Below are positions 43,976 through 53,380 of a stretch of DNA of 64,000 nucleotides, in pieces. Each line of letters begins with the position of its first letter. Positions within the stretch are counted from its first letter, which is position 1. The DNA comes from Lineus longissimus (taxonomy: Eukaryota > Nemertea > Pilidiophora > Heteronemertea > Lineidae), in assembly GCF_910592395.1 (NCBI RefSeq), contig NC_088320.1:14136501-14200500 (forward strand), written 5' to 3'. The notes below the pieces were generated by a model. It was not told the origin of the DNA and searched no databases. It saw only the letters and a program-made list of their open reading frames with translations. The position numbers and the translations under genes were made by a program.

Positions 43976-46900
43976 TCAAGCGAAGTTTGAATCGCTGTAA
44001 TCTATGTAGCCTTCATAATACATTCCAAATGGTAAGGTGCTTATTCCATCTTCAAGTATGAACCTCTTGTCATCAAAAGGACTGAGGCTTTTTTTGTCAA
44101 CTTCTTCCAAATAGATTTGGTGTTTATCTGATCTTAAGTGTCTCATCTTGTGGTAAAATGACCTACTCTTTTCAAGACAATCAACATAGTCATCAAATGA
44201 GATATTTCTCCTTACTACATTCTTGGCAATACCCTTCAATTTCTTAGAATCGTAATCTTTTGTCGAACTCTGTTCTCGGGACGTAGTCCTAGTCGATCCT
44301 TGCTCTCCAGACATAGTCTTGGTCCTGTAAGCGTACATCTTACTTCTCAGGGCAATGAATTCAGTCATCTCTACTCCTCCTAGCTCATCCTTAAAGTAGC
44401 CTGGTACCTTCTTCTTACTGGTATCATAGAGTGTATGATCTTTTGGATAATTACTGAAGTCAAAATAGTGTCTCAACTCCTTTAAGTCTTTAGTTAAGTC
44501 ATCAGTATTAATGTTAAGTACAAAGGAATCTGTATCTAGATACAGCAGTTCAATATTTTTCTCACCAAAGTACGGTTGAAGAACTTCATAATAGAATTCA
44601 TACATTAATAATTTAGACAATTCAAGTACTGAAGCTCCTATGTAGATTGGTTTGTTGAATTTCATTGATGTTTTCCTCATGCTAATAGCAGCATTATGTT
44701 CGTCAAATACGCATATCGATGAAAACCTGGGATTGGCCATTACATTCCTGGCTCTCTCCCCGTCCGATACAAATTCAATTTCAACCCTGTTCCTTACATT
44801 CTCACAAGTTTTTCCATAGAACGCATTGTTCATCAGTTTAAAATAGTCTTTCTCAAAATCAGTCTTAGAATCCATACGTCTTTTAGTGTTAAAATCAATG
44901 TATGGTGCTAACCACTTTGATTGTTTAAAGCTTATCACTGAATGAACCCTCTTAAGTACCATTCCGTGCTTTAGGTAAAATTGTAGCATCCTGTAATGCA
45001 CTATGTAATTAGTTTTATCCTTTTGTGTTAGTATTAGTTTCTCTACATTTGATCTTTTATCATCGCCCAGTAACTCTCTCTGGTAAGGACTTAATTCATC
45101 ATCTTCAATAAAGAGAGATTCGGGACAGAATGGAAAGTTCCTTGACTTAAATTTAATATTTCCTGGATACTCCAAATCAACCTCTAAGAAGTAGCCTACT
45201 TCACTATCACTTGGAATTGCCATAATCTGCTCTTTACTGATAACATTCATGTTAAGTCGAGCTTTGCTCTCGGGACCTTGTCCTAGTCGGACTTTGTCCT
45301 GAGAGCATAGCTCGAGTGGATCAATATCTATCATTTCAAAACTACCATAGGGTTGAGGTTCCATCATGGACCAGCCGTAGAGATTATTTGCGTCTACGTA
45401 GAGTAGTTTGTGGTGTTCATCTGCCTTTACATGTCTTGTTCCCATAACACCCGAAATTCCACCTCGTATTGCTTTCTCAAAAGTAAGTAAGATGTTGGTA
45501 TCAGTCAGTAGTTCTAGGTTTATTCCTGTGCACTTCAAACCAGCTTGCCAGGTTAGGCCTGGTGCCGAGTAACAGTGACATGGATCTATCTGAAAGTAGT
45601 TCAAATTGACATCCCTGAATTTCTCAAATAAATCAGCTAAAAGGATCACATCAGTTTTGAGGTAGAGGTCAATGAACTCACCGTGATTCCTGATCTTGAA
45701 ATGATCCCATATTACCTTAGCCTCATCATAGGCAGAATCAGGTGCCATTTCATTTTTCAATTCGTCAAAAAACATAGACTTTTCTAGGTAAGTAACATTG
45801 TAGCTTTCATGTGATGTGTAAAAAGAGTAAGGTACTGAACCCTTCTTCCTCAATAGCTTAAAGTCAGTGGTATTTGGGAACAGCTGTCTGGTAATTTTAA
45901 AATCATCATCCAACATTGATTTGGTTATGTTGTCTAAACTGGACTGCAGGAATCTGTACGAGTCCAAAAACCTGAAACAACCGAACTGAAATGAGATGTA
46001 TTCCTCTGATGTTTTGGCAAGTATTTTCAGTTTCTTGTACTTCGGTAGCTTATTCATTAATTCTTTAATAAATAAGTGAGAATCGTAATTACTGAGATTG
46101 TGAAAAAACACTGGAACAAACATAGCTTTCTTTTCATTCAAATTACACGAGTTGTGAGCAGCACCTCGATATCTACCACAGTAGTGATCATGATCCTTGA
46201 CCTTGTCATAACCCAAAGGTTGATTACAATAGTAACAATGTGTTTCTAATTGATACTTATGCCAGTCGGACTTCGTCCTGAGAGCAGAGCTCGAGTCTTC
46301 ATCTGTCATTGTTAGAGGAAAGTTACAGTTCAATAAATTAGAGAATTGTTCTTCCATCCTGATTAACCAATTACAGAACACATCTACAACATCAGCACCC
46401 CTGTGAGACACATACTGGCTACTGTAAAGGTGTGTGTAGTCTGAGTGAACATAAACACCAACAGCTGATGCATTTTGTTTAAAAAGTTTCTTTGAACTCG
46501 GTTCTTTCATCATAGGTGGCTCTACTGATACTACTGGTATGTTGCCTTCGGCAGAAGAACAAGGTTCGCTTATCGCTTCGAAATCAGCATAGATCACAAA
46601 CGGAACTCTATTTTTGAATGAGTGTTTTTCAAATTTAATTTGTGACCATTTACTGTTAGGTGGAGGCAAAGTAATCTTACAGTAATCGTGTTCTCCACAT
46701 TTCTTTTTATGTTTATCTAGTGTTGACTTCCTGTAAAAGTAATTCATGCATCTCCTGCAAAGATACACTCTATGAGCTAGTGTCCTGAAGAAAAGATTGA
46801 TGTCTCTTATGTACATGAAATGGTCCTTGAAATACAACAGATCGATGACATCATCATCATCATAATTCTTGGACAGGTAGAGAGGTTCTAGTTTTGCCTC

Positions 46901-47857
46901 ACAGGTGCTCTTAGCCCATTCGTTCTCTAACTTGAACACATTAATTTTGAGATTATTATCACTCTCTATCTTAGGGATATCCTTTTGAATACATACAGGA
47001 AATGATTTGATTTGTACTCCGTACTGAGAGCTTAGCTCGATTTTGATATCAGTAGTTTTCGAACTCTGTTCTCGTGACGAAGTCATTTGTAGCATATCGG
47101 TAGTGATATTGAATGTACTCTCGAGCTCTGCTCTCAGGACAAAGTCCGTCTCTGGATTTTCTTTCAGATATTTAGCGGCCAATAAAGACCAGAGAAAACA
47201 TTTATTGTCATTTGATTCCACATTTATTACTGCTTTTGTTTTAAATGGTAATTTAGTGTAATGACCACCTTTACACCTCTTGTAAGAACAGATGGTCATG
47301 TTACAAGACTCTATTTTATTTAAAGTAAGTCCAGAACCTTGAAAGTACCTTTCCTCAATCTGTGTCTTAATGTAGTTTAACTGGTTGGTTATGGCATAAA
47401 TTGCCTGGTTCCTTGAAATTATGCTTTCCATTGGAAACTGTATGGGGTGTGTTACACTTTCACCCTGACGATCAAACTGAGCAAATACTGATATGCTAAT
47501 TTTGTGATGGTAATCATTGAGTTGAAATAATACCTCCTCTAATTTATCTCTGTATTCATACACTTGTTTAGCTTCTCTGTCAATCTTCAAACTAATGGTG
47601 ACTACAGGCTTGCCAAATTGTTTTACTATTTCTATTCCACTCACTTTCTTTATGCCATCTAGCTCATTTTCCTCAAATGCAAGTTTCTTATCCATAGTTT
47701 TAGGGATCAGTGATGGGGCTCGGGGTTGAGCAATAGGGACATAATCCGGATTTAATTTACTTAAGTGACCTTTGGTTCTCCTGTGAATAGCCATATTATT
47801 GTAGGATATGTACTTGTCACATGTAGTGCAAAGTATTTTCTGATTCTTATCAGTCAT
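43976..47857 (-). CDS. Protein-primed family B DNA polymerase
   Basis: 1293 aa from the ATG at 47857, chosen over an upstream TTG because AATAAATAGA precedes it as for other genes here. Order: N-terminal C2H2-like finger (CTTCDKYISYNNMAIHRRTKGH), NCFLWSLLAA-type region (here DNKCFLWSLLAA), second Cys/His finger (CRRCMNYF), exonuclease motif I (VIYADFEA, near 46590), an endonuclease-VII-like DHDHYCGRYRGAAHNSCN insert (46140-46210), ExoII-like HNLSNYDSHLF, polymerase motif A (YVDANNLYGWSM, near 45385), motif B (KLMNNAFYGKTCEN, near 44820) and motif C (YLDTDS, near 44540). The catalytic residues are intact. Several dispersed repeats are embedded in frame (44263-44320, 45257-45315, 46268-46294, 47022-47147). 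It replicates the element. Confidence 0.95.
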   Translation of the reverse strand: MTDKNQKILCTTCDKYISYNNMAIHRRTKGHLSKLNPDYVPIAQPRAPSLIPKTMDKKLAFEENELDGIKKVSGIEIVKQFGKPVVTISLKIDREAKQVYEYRDKLEEVLFQLNDYHHKISISVFAQFDRQGESVTHPIQFPMESIISRNQAIYAITNQLNYIKTQIEERYFQGSGLTLNKIESCNMTICSYKRCKGGHYTKLPFKTKAVINVESNDNKCFLWSLLAAKYLKENPETDFVLRAELESTFNITTDMLQMTSSREQSSKTTDIKIELSSQYGVQIKSFPVCIQKDIPKIESDNNLKINVFKLENEWAKSTCEAKLEPLYLSKNYDDDDVIDLLYFKDHFMYIRDINLFFRTLAHRVYLCRRCMNYFYRKSTLDKHKKKCGEHDYCKITLPPPNSKWSQIKFEKHSFKNRVPFVIYADFEAISEPCSSAEGNIPVVSVEPPMMKEPSSKKLFKQNASAVGVYVHSDYTHLYSSQYVSHRGADVVDVFCNWLIRMEEQFSNLLNCNFPLTMTDEDSSSALRTKSDWHKYQLETHCYYCNQPLGYDKVKDHDHYCGRYRGAAHNSCNLNEKKAMFVPVFFHNLSNYDSHLFIKELMNKLPKYKKLKILAKTSEEYISFQFGCFRFLDSYRFLQSSLDNITKSMLDDDFKITRQLFPNTTDFKLLRKKGSVPYSFYTSHESYNVTYLEKSMFFDELKNEMAPDSAYDEAKVIWDHFKIRNHGEFIDLYLKTDVILLADLFEKFRDVNLNYFQIDPCHCYSAPGLTWQAGLKCTGINLELLTDTNILLTFEKAIRGGISGVMGTRHVKADEHHKLLYVDANNLYGWSMMEPQPYGSFEMIDIDPLELCSQDKVRLGQGPESKARLNMNVISKEQIMAIPSDSEVGYFLEVDLEYPGNIKFKSRNFPFCPESLFIEDDELSPYQRELLGDDKRSNVEKLILTQKDKTNYIVHYRMLQFYLKHGMVLKRVHSVISFKQSKWLAPYIDFNTKRRMDSKTDFEKDYFKLMNNAFYGKTCENVRNRVEIEFVSDGERARNVMANPRFSSICVFDEHNAAISMRKTSMKFNKPIYIGASVLELSKLLMYEFYYEVLQPYFGEKNIELLYLDTDSFVLNINTDDLTKDLKELRHYFDFSNYPKDHTLYDTSKKKVPGYFKDELGGVEMTEFIALRSKMYAYRTKTMSGEQGSTRTTSREQSSTKDYDSKKLKGIAKNVVRRNISFDDYVDCLEKSRSFYHKMRHLRSDKHQIYLEEVDKKSLSPFDDKRFILEDGISTLPFGMYYEGYIDYSDSNFA

Positions 47858-47913
47858 TCTATTTATTAGATTAAAATTTATTAAATTCAATAAATATCTT
47901 GAATTAAATAGAA
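47858..47913. promoter_or_regulatory. 56-bp AT-rich bidirectional promoter region
   Basis: Only 56 bp separate the polymerase start (minus) from the next plus-strand gene. Each start is preceded by the same leader form, AAATAGAA or AATAAATAGA. The interval is almost pure A+T, which suggests divergent transcription from a shared promoter. Confidence 0.5.
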
Positions 47914-48444
47914 ATGGACTTCATAATCAATGAACAAGAATGTAATGAAGCCAAATTTGAGTACTACTTAACAGACCAATTAGACATAAAATCCATTACT
48001 TTGAAATCGATAACCTTTTACAATTCATGGTGGACAGGTGATTTTCTACCAGAGGGAGTCAGGATTTTCTCATTTCTAGTCGAAATAACCAGAATTACAA
48101 AACATGAGCCCTTAGATAAACAATTATGGTGTAGGACATTATTTGCTCCTGGACTTGAAACAGATACACTTGAAAAGGAAGTCATGAAAATTTGCGAACG
48201 GCATTTGGAAAATGATTCTACCACAACTGAAGACACCATTACTCAATACACATTTCCATACTCTCGACATTTTAGTTTAAGTGAGTTTTGTGAGGTATGG
48301 CAAAAATACATAAAAGAAATTGGAATAAGCCATGTGAAAATTTACTGTGATAACAATAATTACATAACCCTTGAACTTACAGAGGATAAAGAGTACCCTC
48401 TGAAAGGAGACAAGTTAGATAAAAATGAAAAAAATCAAGATTGA
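47914..48444 (+). CDS. Penton-like protein, N-terminal part (176 aa)
   Basis: Starts MDFIINEQECNEAKFEYYL and has beta-strand-like alternation (IKSITLKSITFYNSWW), reminiscent of the N-terminal jelly-roll strands of the penton gene in the same element. It overlaps the following ORF (48425-48865) by 20 bp in a different frame, across a seven-A run. Together the two frames would give a protein of roughly penton length. It may be one gene broken or shifted at the A run. The leader AATTAAATAGAA supports this start. Confidence 0.55.
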   Translation: MDFIINEQECNEAKFEYYLTDQLDIKSITLKSITFYNSWWTGDFLPEGVRIFSFLVEITRITKHEPLDKQLWCRTLFAPGLETDTLEKEVMKICERHLENDSTTTEDTITQYTFPYSRHFSLSEFCEVWQKYIKEIGISHVKIYCDNNNYITLELTEDKEYPLKGDKLDKNEKNQD

Positions 48445-48865
48445 GAGAAACACAGAAGGTTTTCAAATAAGCAAAACCATAAGAGAGGTGATAGAAAAAC
48501 AGCTCACAGTGGTGAATGAGTGGTTTGGCTTTAAGCAAACTAAATTCACCAAGAAAGGAAAATACTACTCCACAAGACCACTCAACTTTTACAGGAAATA
48601 TCTATTCCTGCAAGCTAATTTGGTTGACAAAGCTAAGACCCTCTACAACAATAAACCATCTAACATTTTCTGCATCATACCTGTAGAAGATGGTGACCAA
48701 ATAAAAATGCAGCGATACGAACCGAATTGTAAGAAAACGATAAATAAGTGTACTAATCACATAAAATTCGAAATCACTGATGAGAATGGTAAGCTAGTTA
48801 ATTTCAGAGGAACAGAGGTTTCTTTAGAGTTAAGAATCGAGCTTTGCTCTCAAGACGAAGTCTGA
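48425..48865 (+). CDS. Penton-like protein, C-terminal part (146 aa)
   Basis: Contains FEITDENGKLVNFRGTEVSL near the end. It aligns in pattern with the LTDEKGEIIDLNGHNVQYQ block closing the penton. The final residues ELCSQDEV and the stop come from a dispersed repeat (48837-48862). With the preceding ORF it may form a second penton-type protein, or use ribosomal frameshifting at the A run (48429-48435). Confidence 0.55.
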   Translation: MKKIKIERNTEGFQISKTIREVIEKQLTVVNEWFGFKQTKFTKKGKYYSTRPLNFYRKYLFLQANLVDKAKTLYNNKPSNIFCIIPVEDGDQIKMQRYEPNCKKTINKCTNHIKFEITDENGKLVNFRGTEVSLELRIELCSQDEV

Positions 48866-48908
48866 CTGAGACAAGGTCCAGAGAACAAAGCTTGACCACC
48901 TGATTAGA

Positions 48909-49475
48909 TCATTCCATTAAAGGAATAGTACATTTCTTCTCTTTAACTACAGGTTTAACAAGAGGGTTAATTGATCCCTTCATGACTGCTTCATTCGGAC
49001 TTTGTCCTGAGAGCATAGCTCGATTAGGACTTTGTCCAGAGAACAAAGTTCGATTCAAGCCTGATCGCTGCTCTTTACTTACTTTTTTAGGAAGTTTCTT
49101 AAACATAATTAATGCTGCTAAAATAACGGCACCTAAACCTAGTACATAGACATAAGTATTACTACTAGATTCACGCAGTGATACATCAGTATTTTGAGAT
49201 TGTGGTTCTTCTTCCTCTACTTCTTCTTCCTCCTTTTCCACAACTCTGTTGTTTGGTGAGGAGTCCTGTACTTTAAATGTCGTCTTATCCTTTTTTATCC
49301 TCTTAAATTCCTTAGATCTTCTACCCAGTTCTCTAGACCATGCTAATTGTTTCTCTGATCGAGGTTTCTTAGACACTGAAACTTTAGTCGAACTTTGTTC
49401 TCTGGACGTAGTCCTAGTCGGACTTTGTCCTGAGAGCATAGCTCGAGTAGTATCAGTTACAGTTTCAAGTTCCAT
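48909..49475 (-). CDS. Membrane protein with basic and acidic tracts (188 aa)
   Basis: Basic segment KQLAWSRELGRRSKEFKRIK (residues 42-61), a Glu-rich run (80-90), one membrane helix (107-125, VYVLGLGAVILAALIMF) and a Lys-rich stop-transfer. Four copies of the dispersed repeat are in frame: two near the N-terminus (11-30, SGQSP and TTSREQSST) and two near the C-terminus (140-161). Proteins with this basic region plus a single helix are, as I recall, recurrent in Polintons. The function is unknown. Confidence 0.6.
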   Translation of the reverse strand: MELETVTDTTRAMLSGQSPTRTTSREQSSTKVSVSKKPRSEKQLAWSRELGRRSKEFKRIKKDKTTFKVQDSSPNNRVVEKEEEEVEEEEPQSQNTDVSLRESSSNTYVYVLGLGAVILAALIMFKKLPKKVSKEQRSGLNRTLFSGQSPNRAMLSGQSPNEAVMKGSINPLVKPVVKEKKCTIPLME

Positions 49476-49524
49476 TTATCTTGGCCGAATTTAATTCGAA
49501 CTATGTTCTCATAACCAGGTTAAT

Positions 49525-50376
49525 TTAGTCTTCTTTATCATCACTACCTGTGATATCTAGACTTTCATCTATTGATTTGTCACATTCAGAGACAGTCATA
49601 TTTGGTGTATTCATATTTGATGCAGTCATACTCGATGTATTCATAGATGATTCCTCATGACAATGACCTAAAGTAATAAGTGTTGTTGAGGCAAGTGCAG
49701 TTAATGGTCCCATTCTCAAACTCAACCATCCAAGCCATTTATCCAACTCGTTAGTTATCAAATAATCATTTCTAAGATCATGGTAAAGATTATCTTCATC
49801 ATCTATTGGTAATAACCACCTTGATAATTTAGTGTAAGCTTTAATTACTGTCTTACCCAAAGAATCATTAAGTCTGGCAGCCATCTTTGTTTCATACATT
49901 CTATGGTGTTTTAAGATTTCTTTTTCAGTCATATTATCTAAGTCATTAAAAGTTATTTGTTTATTAAGGAAATCCTTGCTTTTACCAGTTGCAACTAGAA
50001 TCTCTAAGTCTTGTTTGGCTTTAAGGCCACTATCAGTCAAATAGTTCAAATTTTGTTGATTGCTGGTCGGACTTTGTCCTGAGAGCGTAGCTCGAGTTGA
50101 GCCTAGTTGGCAACTAGAATTGACTATTCCTTGACTGGGATTAACTATTCCTTGACTAGGATTAACAAAATTTGAACTATTCAACTGCTTGTTTGAAACT
50201 TGTTGATTTGTAGAGCAGTTCTGTTGAAAGTTAGTTCTGTTTTGTTGGTAACTACCAGTGTTCTGTTGGTTAGAAGCCCCAACTCGAGCTAAGCTCTCAG
50301 GACTCATAACACCAATCTGTTTCATCTGTTGTTCAATCACTGCAGATGTCTGACTATTCATTTGCTGATTATTCAT
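49525..50376 (-). CDS. Asn/Gln-rich Polinton protein (283 aa)
   Basis: The N-terminal 90 residues are Asn/Gln/Ser-rich with a doubled VNPSQGI unit. Two dispersed repeats are in frame (about residues 24-31 and 91-101). The part from about 105 to 237 is ordered and looks conserved (ILKHHRMYETKMAARLNDSL, DKWLGWLSLRMGPLTALAS). An acidic Met/Asn/Ser tail follows. No known domain. Position in the minus-strand block beside large putative structural genes suggests a virion role. Confidence 0.55.
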   Translation of the reverse strand: MNNQQMNSQTSAVIEQQMKQIGVMSPESLARVGASNQQNTGSYQQNRTNFQQNCSTNQQVSNKQLNSSNFVNPSQGIVNPSQGIVNSSCQLGSTRATLSGQSPTSNQQNLNYLTDSGLKAKQDLEILVATGKSKDFLNKQITFNDLDNMTEKEILKHHRMYETKMAARLNDSLGKTVIKAYTKLSRWLLPIDDEDNLYHDLRNDYLITNELDKWLGWLSLRMGPLTALASTTLITLGHCHEESSMNTSSMTASNMNTPNMTVSECDKSIDESLDITGSDDKED

Positions 50377-50427
50377 TTAAAATTATGGAAAAATGACTGT
50401 TAAGTGCAAAATGCTGTTTTCACAACT

Positions 50428-51690
50428 TTATTGCATCTTAACACTAGCTCGAGCTGTGCTCTCAGGACGAAGTCCGGCTCGAGCTGTGCTCTCAGGACGA
50501 AGTCCGGCTCGAGCTGTGCTCTCAGGACGAAGTCCGGCTCGAGCTGTGCTCTCAGGACGAAGTCCGGCTGGTGTAAACTTAATATTACTGATGCAGTTAA
50601 TGTCTCGACCTGCACTGGCACTCAGCAAAACGTCAAACTGCTTGTCAATATCCTGGTCATATTCCTTCTCAACCTTGTAATTCTGGAAGAAAATACTTTG
50701 AGTGAAATCATACCATATTCTCTCCAAATCATTTACTCGCTCCTTGTTGGTTAAAAAAGGTGTAAATATTACATAATCAATTTTCAGCGTTTTAAAGGCT
50801 TGGTGTAAAAATACCTTGTAGTTAATGGTGACCTTGACACCACAGTAATGCAGAAATCTAAGGAAAGCATAGTACACTAGTCTAAGGTCAGTGATATTCT
50901 CATCGGTTAATTGCGGTTTACCAATTGCCATGTTAATAAATTCAATGGCAAGAAACCAATCATATTCCCCACAGTGAAATTTAAAAAGCATGGCTTCACC
51001 ATGTAACCCTTGGTTACAAAACTTAGAGGGGAGAGTGTTAATACCCATTTTTAGGGCTGACTGAAGAGTACTTTCATATCTCTGCTTACTAAGACATTTT
51101 CTGTGACTTGAAAAGTAGCACTGTAAATACCCTTCCACAAAGTCCTTTAAATACTTAACTGCCAATTCGGACAGCCGACTCCATCCAAGTTTCCTCAGAA
51201 TACTGTCAAAGTAACGTGTCTTGTTGTCAATATTGATCTCAAGAGTTTTAAAATCATCGTCGTAAGTAGTCGAATTGCAATTGGTGCAGAATTGATACTT
51301 CACAGTTTTAGCTGCGTATCTTGCTGAATTCAAGTTTTTTTGATACTCAAAAAGTGTCCACCTTTTACAATTACGGCAGAATTGAGCATTAGTGTTGGTA
51401 CTGACGTCATATTCTTTCATTCTTGGCAGGACTACTTTGATTGTCTCAGTCAGACTTCGTCTTGAGAGCATAGCTCGAGTAGGCTTATCAAATTTCCCAC
51501 TGTCATAATTCTTGCTGACATTTTCTTCACTAAAATTTCTAGTCGGACGCAGTCCTGAGAGCATAGCTCGATCCATAACCCTAGGACGAATGTATCCTTT
51601 AAGATTCTCATTATTCCACTCGAGCTCTGCTCTCAGGACGAAGTCCGGCTCACTAGAATAATAGTCTTTTAATGAGATGTATTTATTCAT
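50428..51690 (-). CDS. Unknown 420-aa Polinton protein with CxxC pairs and repeat-built ends
   Basis: A core of about residues 85-370 carries two CxxC pairs (CRNCKRW and CTNCNST), a possible zinc ribbon, and a long helical region rich in aromatics. Both ends are made largely of dispersed repeats: three copies within residues 13-81 and four perfect 30-bp tandem copies at the C-terminus (GLRPESTARA four times). I do not recognise the core. The repeats suggest its termini tolerate added peptide. Confidence 0.6.
   Translation of the reverse strand: MNKYISLKDYYSSEPDFVLRAELEWNNENLKGYIRPRVMDRAMLSGLRPTRNFSEENVSKNYDSGKFDKPTRAMLSRRSLTETIKVVLPRMKEYDVSTNTNAQFCRNCKRWTLFEYQKNLNSARYAAKTVKYQFCTNCNSTTYDDDFKTLEINIDNKTRYFDSILRKLGWSRLSELAVKYLKDFVEGYLQCYFSSHRKCLSKQRYESTLQSALKMGINTLPSKFCNQGLHGEAMLFKFHCGEYDWFLAIEFINMAIGKPQLTDENITDLRLVYYAFLRFLHYCGVKVTINYKVFLHQAFKTLKIDYVIFTPFLTNKERVNDLERIWYDFTQSIFFQNYKVEKEYDQDIDKQFDVLLSASAGRDINCISNIKFTPAGLRPESTARAGLRPESTARAGLRPESTARAGLRPESTARASVKMQ
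50447..50566. repeat. Four perfect 30-bp tandem copies of the dispersed repeat
   Basis: Units at 50447-50476, 50477-50506, 50507-50536 and 50537-50566 are identical. Each contains GAGCTGTGCTC and GGACGAAGTCC mini-hairpins. Because 30 is a multiple of three, each unit adds ten residues to the minus-strand protein. Confidence 0.97.
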
Positions 51691-51777
51691 ATTTACATAA
51701 TAATTATTTTTTTAAACATTGTTTTGATAGAAGGTCACCTAAGACCTTTTACGTGATTTTACTGTTTTACGTGATTT

Positions 51778-53370
51778 TCAGGCTTTAACACCCCCAATTA
51801 AACCATAAATTATGGAGCTCACAATAGCAATAACTGCTATGATCAGATGTTCAGCTAGAAAGCCAACAACTGCACCAATTGTTTTCAGGAGAAATGATAC
51901 GATAGAACCGATGATTCCCGGTAAAGCCGCAGCTGATTTCTTGGCTAGTTCTTTTAGCCATTCAGCAAACTTCTTGATACCTTCTTTTACTTTATCTGGT
52001 ATTGATGGTTTTGGTCCTGGTTCTGGTGTAGGTCCTGGAGTTGGGTCTGGTCCTGGAGTTGGGTCTGGTCCTGGAGTTGGGTCTGGTCCTGGAGTTGGTT
52101 TTACAGATTTAGTGGCACCACTTAAAGCACTACTGATACTAAGACCTAGAGTTGTAAATGTCATTACAACAGCTGTTATTATGGCGCTAATAGTTACACC
52201 ATATGTCTTAAAAAGTAACTTTATTCTGTCCTTCAGAGGAATAGTTGAATCTGGTTTCTTTAGAACATCAACAATTAAACGTTTAATTCTTCTAGTTTGT
52301 GACTCCCTGTCATTGTCTAACCTCCATACCTTTGACTGTTCCTCATACAATTTGTCATTTAGTTCATCTATTTGCTTTTTCAACTCCACCGTGTCTTCAG
52401 TATCTTCTTCTACAGACTTTACATAGTCTCTTGTTAAATTATGAAGTTGATTTTCTAGTTCTTGTATTTGCATGTCCTTATCCCTCTTTACTGCAGCTAG
52501 TTTATCACCAGCCTGTTTTAACCCTCTAAGTTCTCTCAAGGCATATTCAGTAAAACCCAGTGATTTAAGTTCATCATCATTAGAATCTATCAGTTTATCT
52601 ATTGGTTTGTTTGAACTGTTTACCTCATTAATTACTGACTGTGTTTCAGGGGTTACTAATGTAGGTTCCCTTACTGGTGGGTCAGGTGCAATCATACCTC
52701 TAATCATGTCAACAAATCTAGTACCAAACTTAGTCTTTAATGTGCCTTCAGCATAGAAGCTTCCATTATCCTTAGTTAAAGGAATTAACTTTATCTTTTC
52801 TCCATTTTTATCAGAATATTCAAATAAATTTTTGTTTCCTCGTTTATCTTTTATCAAATCAAATTCAGAATTTCTCGGATTGTAATAAAGTTTGTTTCCA
52901 TTGTAACTAATGTGTGGTGAAAGATTACTCAATTTTTTCTTGTCATAATTCCAGATTGATCCTCCCAATGCTTTATCAAGTTTATCCTCTATTGTATCGT
53001 AACTTAACTCCTTTTCCATCAATTCAGGGACAATACCTCTTACTCTTTCTGGTGTACTGAATGAAGTTTCAGTAGTAAGATTTCCACCTCCTGTGTTGTA
53101 TGTTGTGCCGTCATCTTGAAAAGTTCTATTGATTTCACCTGTATTAGGATCTATCTCATCCATTTGGATATATTCACCTCCTGTGTTGTATGTTGTGCCG
53201 TCATCTTGAAAAGTTCTATTGATTTCACCTGTGTTGTATCTTGCGTGAATATATTGATTAATTAAATCATCCTTTCTCATTTCTAGAATTTGTTCAAAAG
53301 TTCCTGATGATGATGATGATGATTGTGAATCGTAATCATCCATTTCATAATTTTCACCTCCTTCAGCCAT
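51778..53370 (-). CDS. Large Polinton structural-type protein (530 aa)
   Basis: An acidic Ser-rich start is followed by a 20-residue direct repeat (46-65 and 76-95, NTGEINRTFQDDGTT). Then come a globular middle (about 130-225), a coiled coil (about 280-350) and a membrane helix (392-415). A Pro-rich PTPGPD run (423-448) precedes a hydrophobic, helical C-terminus (480-529) with at least two membrane segments. The architecture suggests a membrane- or capsid-anchored fibre-like protein. The family is unknown to me. It is free of the dispersed repeats. Confidence 0.65.
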   Translation of the reverse strand: MAEGGENYEMDDYDSQSSSSSSGTFEQILEMRKDDLINQYIHARYNTGEINRTFQDDGTTYNTGGEYIQMDEIDPNTGEINRTFQDDGTTYNTGGGNLTTETSFSTPERVRGIVPELMEKELSYDTIEDKLDKALGGSIWNYDKKKLSNLSPHISYNGNKLYYNPRNSEFDLIKDKRGNKNLFEYSDKNGEKIKLIPLTKDNGSFYAEGTLKTKFGTRFVDMIRGMIAPDPPVREPTLVTPETQSVINEVNSSNKPIDKLIDSNDDELKSLGFTEYALRELRGLKQAGDKLAAVKRDKDMQIQELENQLHNLTRDYVKSVEEDTEDTVELKKQIDELNDKLYEEQSKVWRLDNDRESQTRRIKRLIVDVLKKPDSTIPLKDRIKLLFKTYGVTISAIITAVVMTFTTLGLSISSALSGATKSVKPTPGPDPTPGPDPTPGPDPTPGPTPEPGPKPSIPDKVKEGIKKFAEWLKELAKKSAAALPGIIGSIVSFLLKTIGAVVGFLAEHLIIAVIAIVSSIIYGLIGGVKA

Positions 53371-53380
53371 AATTACTTAT

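Noticed and set aside
47858-47890. Upstream TTG start adding 11 residues to the polymerase
   Set aside because: The ATG at 47857 has the same AT-rich leader as other Polinton genes, and the extra residues are low-complexity AT-derived sequence.
50393-50754. Plus-strand ORFs with ARAVLSGRSP repeats
   Set aside because: They read the four tandem repeats antisense to the 420-aa protein. No leader motif or continuation supports them.
51812-52756. Plus-strand ORFs up to 204 codons opposite the 530-aa gene
   Set aside because: They are antisense to a long, well-structured frame, and the Gly/Pro-rich part is just the reverse of the PTPGPD repeat.
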